Shown: in pieces, positions 11,616-13,072 of the stretch
Layout of the letters: every line of letters starts with the position of its first letter
How positions within the stretch are numbered: the first letter of the stretch is position 1
Source: Propionibacteriaceae bacterium
GTDB lineage: Bacteria; Actinomycetota; Actinomycetes; Propionibacteriales; Propionibacteriaceae
Length of the DNA stretch: 13,072 nucleotides
Direction: 5' to 3'
Assembly (NCBI GenBank): GCA_031254155.1
Contig: JAIRVA010000254.1
Span: forward strand, 1-13,072
Translations under genes and position numbers: made by a program
The notes under the pieces: generated by a model
The model's database searches: none
The model's input: only the letters and a program-made list of their open reading frames with translations
Told to the model about the DNA's origin: nothing

Positions 11616-13072
11616 ATGACTGTTTCGATGAGTGTCATGTACGCGGGCACCGGCTACCGGTACCTGCTCGGCAGTGTCGCCGCCAGCGACGGCGACCGTG
11701 ACCTGTCCACCCCGCTCACCCGCTACTACACAGAAACCGGGACCCCGCCCGGCTACTGGGCCGGGTCCGGCCTGGCCGCGTTCGACGAGCCAGCCATCCA
11801 CGACGGCGCACCCGTCACCGAGCAACACCTGGAAATGCTCATCGGGTATGGCGTGCACCCGGCCACCGGGCAGCCGTTGGGCCGCCGGTATCCCGTCTAC
11901 CAGACCTCCGACCAGCGGGCCACCCGCCGCATCAGCTACCTCGACCCGGCGCTCACCGGGCAGGCTCGCGAGGACGCGGTCACCCGGATCGAGGCCGAGG
12001 AACGACGACGGCCGACCCGCCGGGCGGTCGCCTCCTACGACTACACGTTCTCCGTCCCGAAAACCGTGTCCGTCTTGTGGGGCCTCGCCGACACGGGGAC
12101 CCAACAAGTCATCGCCCAGGCCCACCACGACGCCGTCCGGTCCGTCCTCGGCTACCTGGAACGCCACGTCGCCACCACGCGGCGGGGTGTCACCGCGCCC
12201 GCCACCCGCCACAGTTCGGGCGGCGCGGTCGTCCAGGCGGACGTGGCCGGGATCGCCGCCACATGTTACGACCATTACGATTCCCGCACCACCGATCCCC
12301 AGTTGCACACCCACGTCGTCATCTCCAACAAGACCCGCACCCGAGACGACGGTATCTGGCGGTCCCTGGACGGGAGGCCCCTCCACGCGTCCACCGTCGC
12401 CCTGTCCGAGCACTACAACGCCATCCTCGCCGACCTCCTCACCTCCCGTCTCGGCCTCGGCTGGGAACAACGTGCCAAAGGCCGGGACCGTAACCCCGGC
12501 TGGGAACTCGCCGTCATCCCCCAACCACTGGCCGACCTGTTCTCGTCCCGCAGCAACGACATCGAAGCCGAGAAAGACCATCTCATCCGCCAGTACGCCG
12601 AACGGCACGGCCACCAGCCCACGACGGGCACCATCATCAGCCTGCGCCAACAAGCGACCCGGACCACCCGCCCGCCGAAAACCGTCCACTCCCTCGCCGA
12701 CCTCACCACCAGGTGGCGCGACCAGGCCACCCCCCTCACCGGAAGCGACCCCGCCCGCTGGGCGACCCGCCTCCTCACCCATGCCAGCCACGACACCCCC
12801 GTCCTGCTCCGCGCCGACGACATCCCCGCCGCCTGGATCACCGACATCGCCCACCACGTCATCGACGCCGTGTCCGAGAAACGAGCCACCTGGCGGCACT
12901 GGAACCTCCACGCCGAAACCACCCGGCACACCATGGGCTGGCGCTTCGCCAGCCCCGCCGACCGGGAGACCGTGGTCGAACAAATCACCACCGCCGCCGA
13001 ACACGCCTCCACCCGGCTCACCCCCGCCGAACCCGCCACCCCCGCCGTGTTCACCCGCCCCGACGGCACCAG
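11616..13072 (+). CDS. MobF-family conjugative relaxase (TrwC/TraI type), 3' partial
   Basis: Nicks one strand at the transfer origin through a tyrosine and leads it into the recipient. 485 residues are visible, and the frame is open at the right edge. The TrwC relaxase core is complete: the tyrosine pair Y37/Y38 (RYYTE), PPGYWAG (44-50), YGVHPATGQPLG (78-89), YTFSVPKTVSVLW (143-155), and the metal-binding His triad H220, H231 and H233 (DPQLHTHVVISN). The 11- and 2-residue spacing of the triad equals that of R388 TrwC H150/H161/H163. The core is more spread out than in TrwC, as in actinobacterial members. A helicase domain would be expected further on, outside the window. AAGGA precedes the ATG at 10-base spacing; an in-frame GTG at 11598 is a less likely start. 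Confidence 0.93.
   Translation, partial: MTVSMSVMYAGTGYRYLLGSVAASDGDRDLSTPLTRYYTETGTPPGYWAGSGLAAFDEPAIHDGAPVTEQHLEMLIGYGVHPATGQPLGRRYPVYQTSDQRATRRISYLDPALTGQAREDAVTRIEAEERRRPTRRAVASYDYTFSVPKTVSVLWGLADTGTQQVIAQAHHDAVRSVLGYLERHVATTRRGVTAPATRHSSGGAVVQADVAGIAATCYDHYDSRTTDPQLHTHVVISNKTRTRDDGIWRSLDGRPLHASTVALSEHYNAILADLLTSRLGLGWEQRAKGRDRNPGWELAVIPQPLADLFSSRSNDIEAEKDHLIRQYAERHGHQPTTGTIISLRQQATRTTRPPKTVHSLADLTTRWRDQATPLTGSDPARWATRLLTHASHDTPVLLRADDIPAAWITDIAHHVIDAVSEKRATWRHWNLHAETTRHTMGWRFASPADRETVVEQITTAAEHASTRLTPAEPATPAVFTRPDGT

Larger units (their letters stand above)
9069..13072. mobile_element. Left part of an integrative, probably conjugative element at tRNA-Leu(GAG)
   Basis: Starting at the tRNA 3' end there are, in order, a phage-type repressor (minus strand), a divergent control region, two excisionase-type proteins, a DUF2637 membrane protein, and a MobF relaxase that continues past the right edge. 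This set is typical of actinobacterial integrative and conjugative elements or integrated plasmids. No integrase, coupling protein or mating-channel gene is seen in the window, and the right end is missing, so the type and completeness of the element remain open. Confidence 0.8.

Noticed and set aside
11577..13004. Minus-strand frame of 475 codons across the relaxase gene
   Set aside because: Its product is a Gly/Val/Asp-rich shadow. The plus-strand frame carries the full TrwC motif set and stays open to the edge.

Overview
The window is GC-rich DNA from an actinobacterium (Actinomycetota). This rests on gene content: an RNase E with a long Arg/Glu-rich N-terminal arm, an actinobacterial-type xylose isomerase, a ROK repressor, a DUF2637 protein and an actinobacterial MobF relaxase. 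Most codons end in G or C. Genus and family cannot be fixed from the sequence alone.

Bases 1-8982 look like chromosome. They hold the 3' part of a gene for a single-pass membrane protein with a duplicated, probably disulfide-bonded outer domain (plus strand). A convergent rne gene follows (minus strand), with a strong hairpin between the two. Next comes a xylose module: xylA and xylB on the minus strand, read as xylA then xylB and closed by a rho-independent terminator, with a divergent ROK-family regulator (xylR-like) on the plus strand. The xylA promoter can be read as TTGCAT-N17-TATGTT, and its -10 box lies inside a perfect dyad, ACGGAA-N7-TTCCGT. That arrangement fits repression by the divergent regulator, with release by xylose. 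XylA would turn xylose into xylulose and XylB would phosphorylate it into the pentose phosphate pathway. No xylose transporter is present in the window. A possible 49-residue protein lies on the minus strand between xylR and the tRNA.

A tRNA-Leu gene (anticodon GAG, 8983-9068) marks the border. To its right the content changes to that of an integrative, probably conjugative element: a convergent Cro/CI-type regulator that begins with GTG at 9839; a divergent control region rich in dyads; two small MerR/excisionase-type DNA-binding proteins; a DUF2637 four-helix membrane protein with a winged-helix-like tail; a doubtful small CxxC ORF; and the N-terminal 485 residues of a MobF (TrwC/TraI) relaxase that runs off the right edge. 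The four rightward genes before the relaxase are packed with 4- to 8-base overlaps, as in one translationally coupled operon. Two GTGCGATT repeats spaced 11 bp apart lie just past the tRNA, where integrase arm sites would be expected. No integrase is in the window, so it should lie to the right if the element is intact.

The most interesting points are the island junction at tRNA-Leu, where the tRNA terminator hairpin also contains the regulator's stop codon; the DUF2637/winged-helix fusion; the twin excisionase-like genes with a copied junction sequence; and the operator over the xylA promoter.
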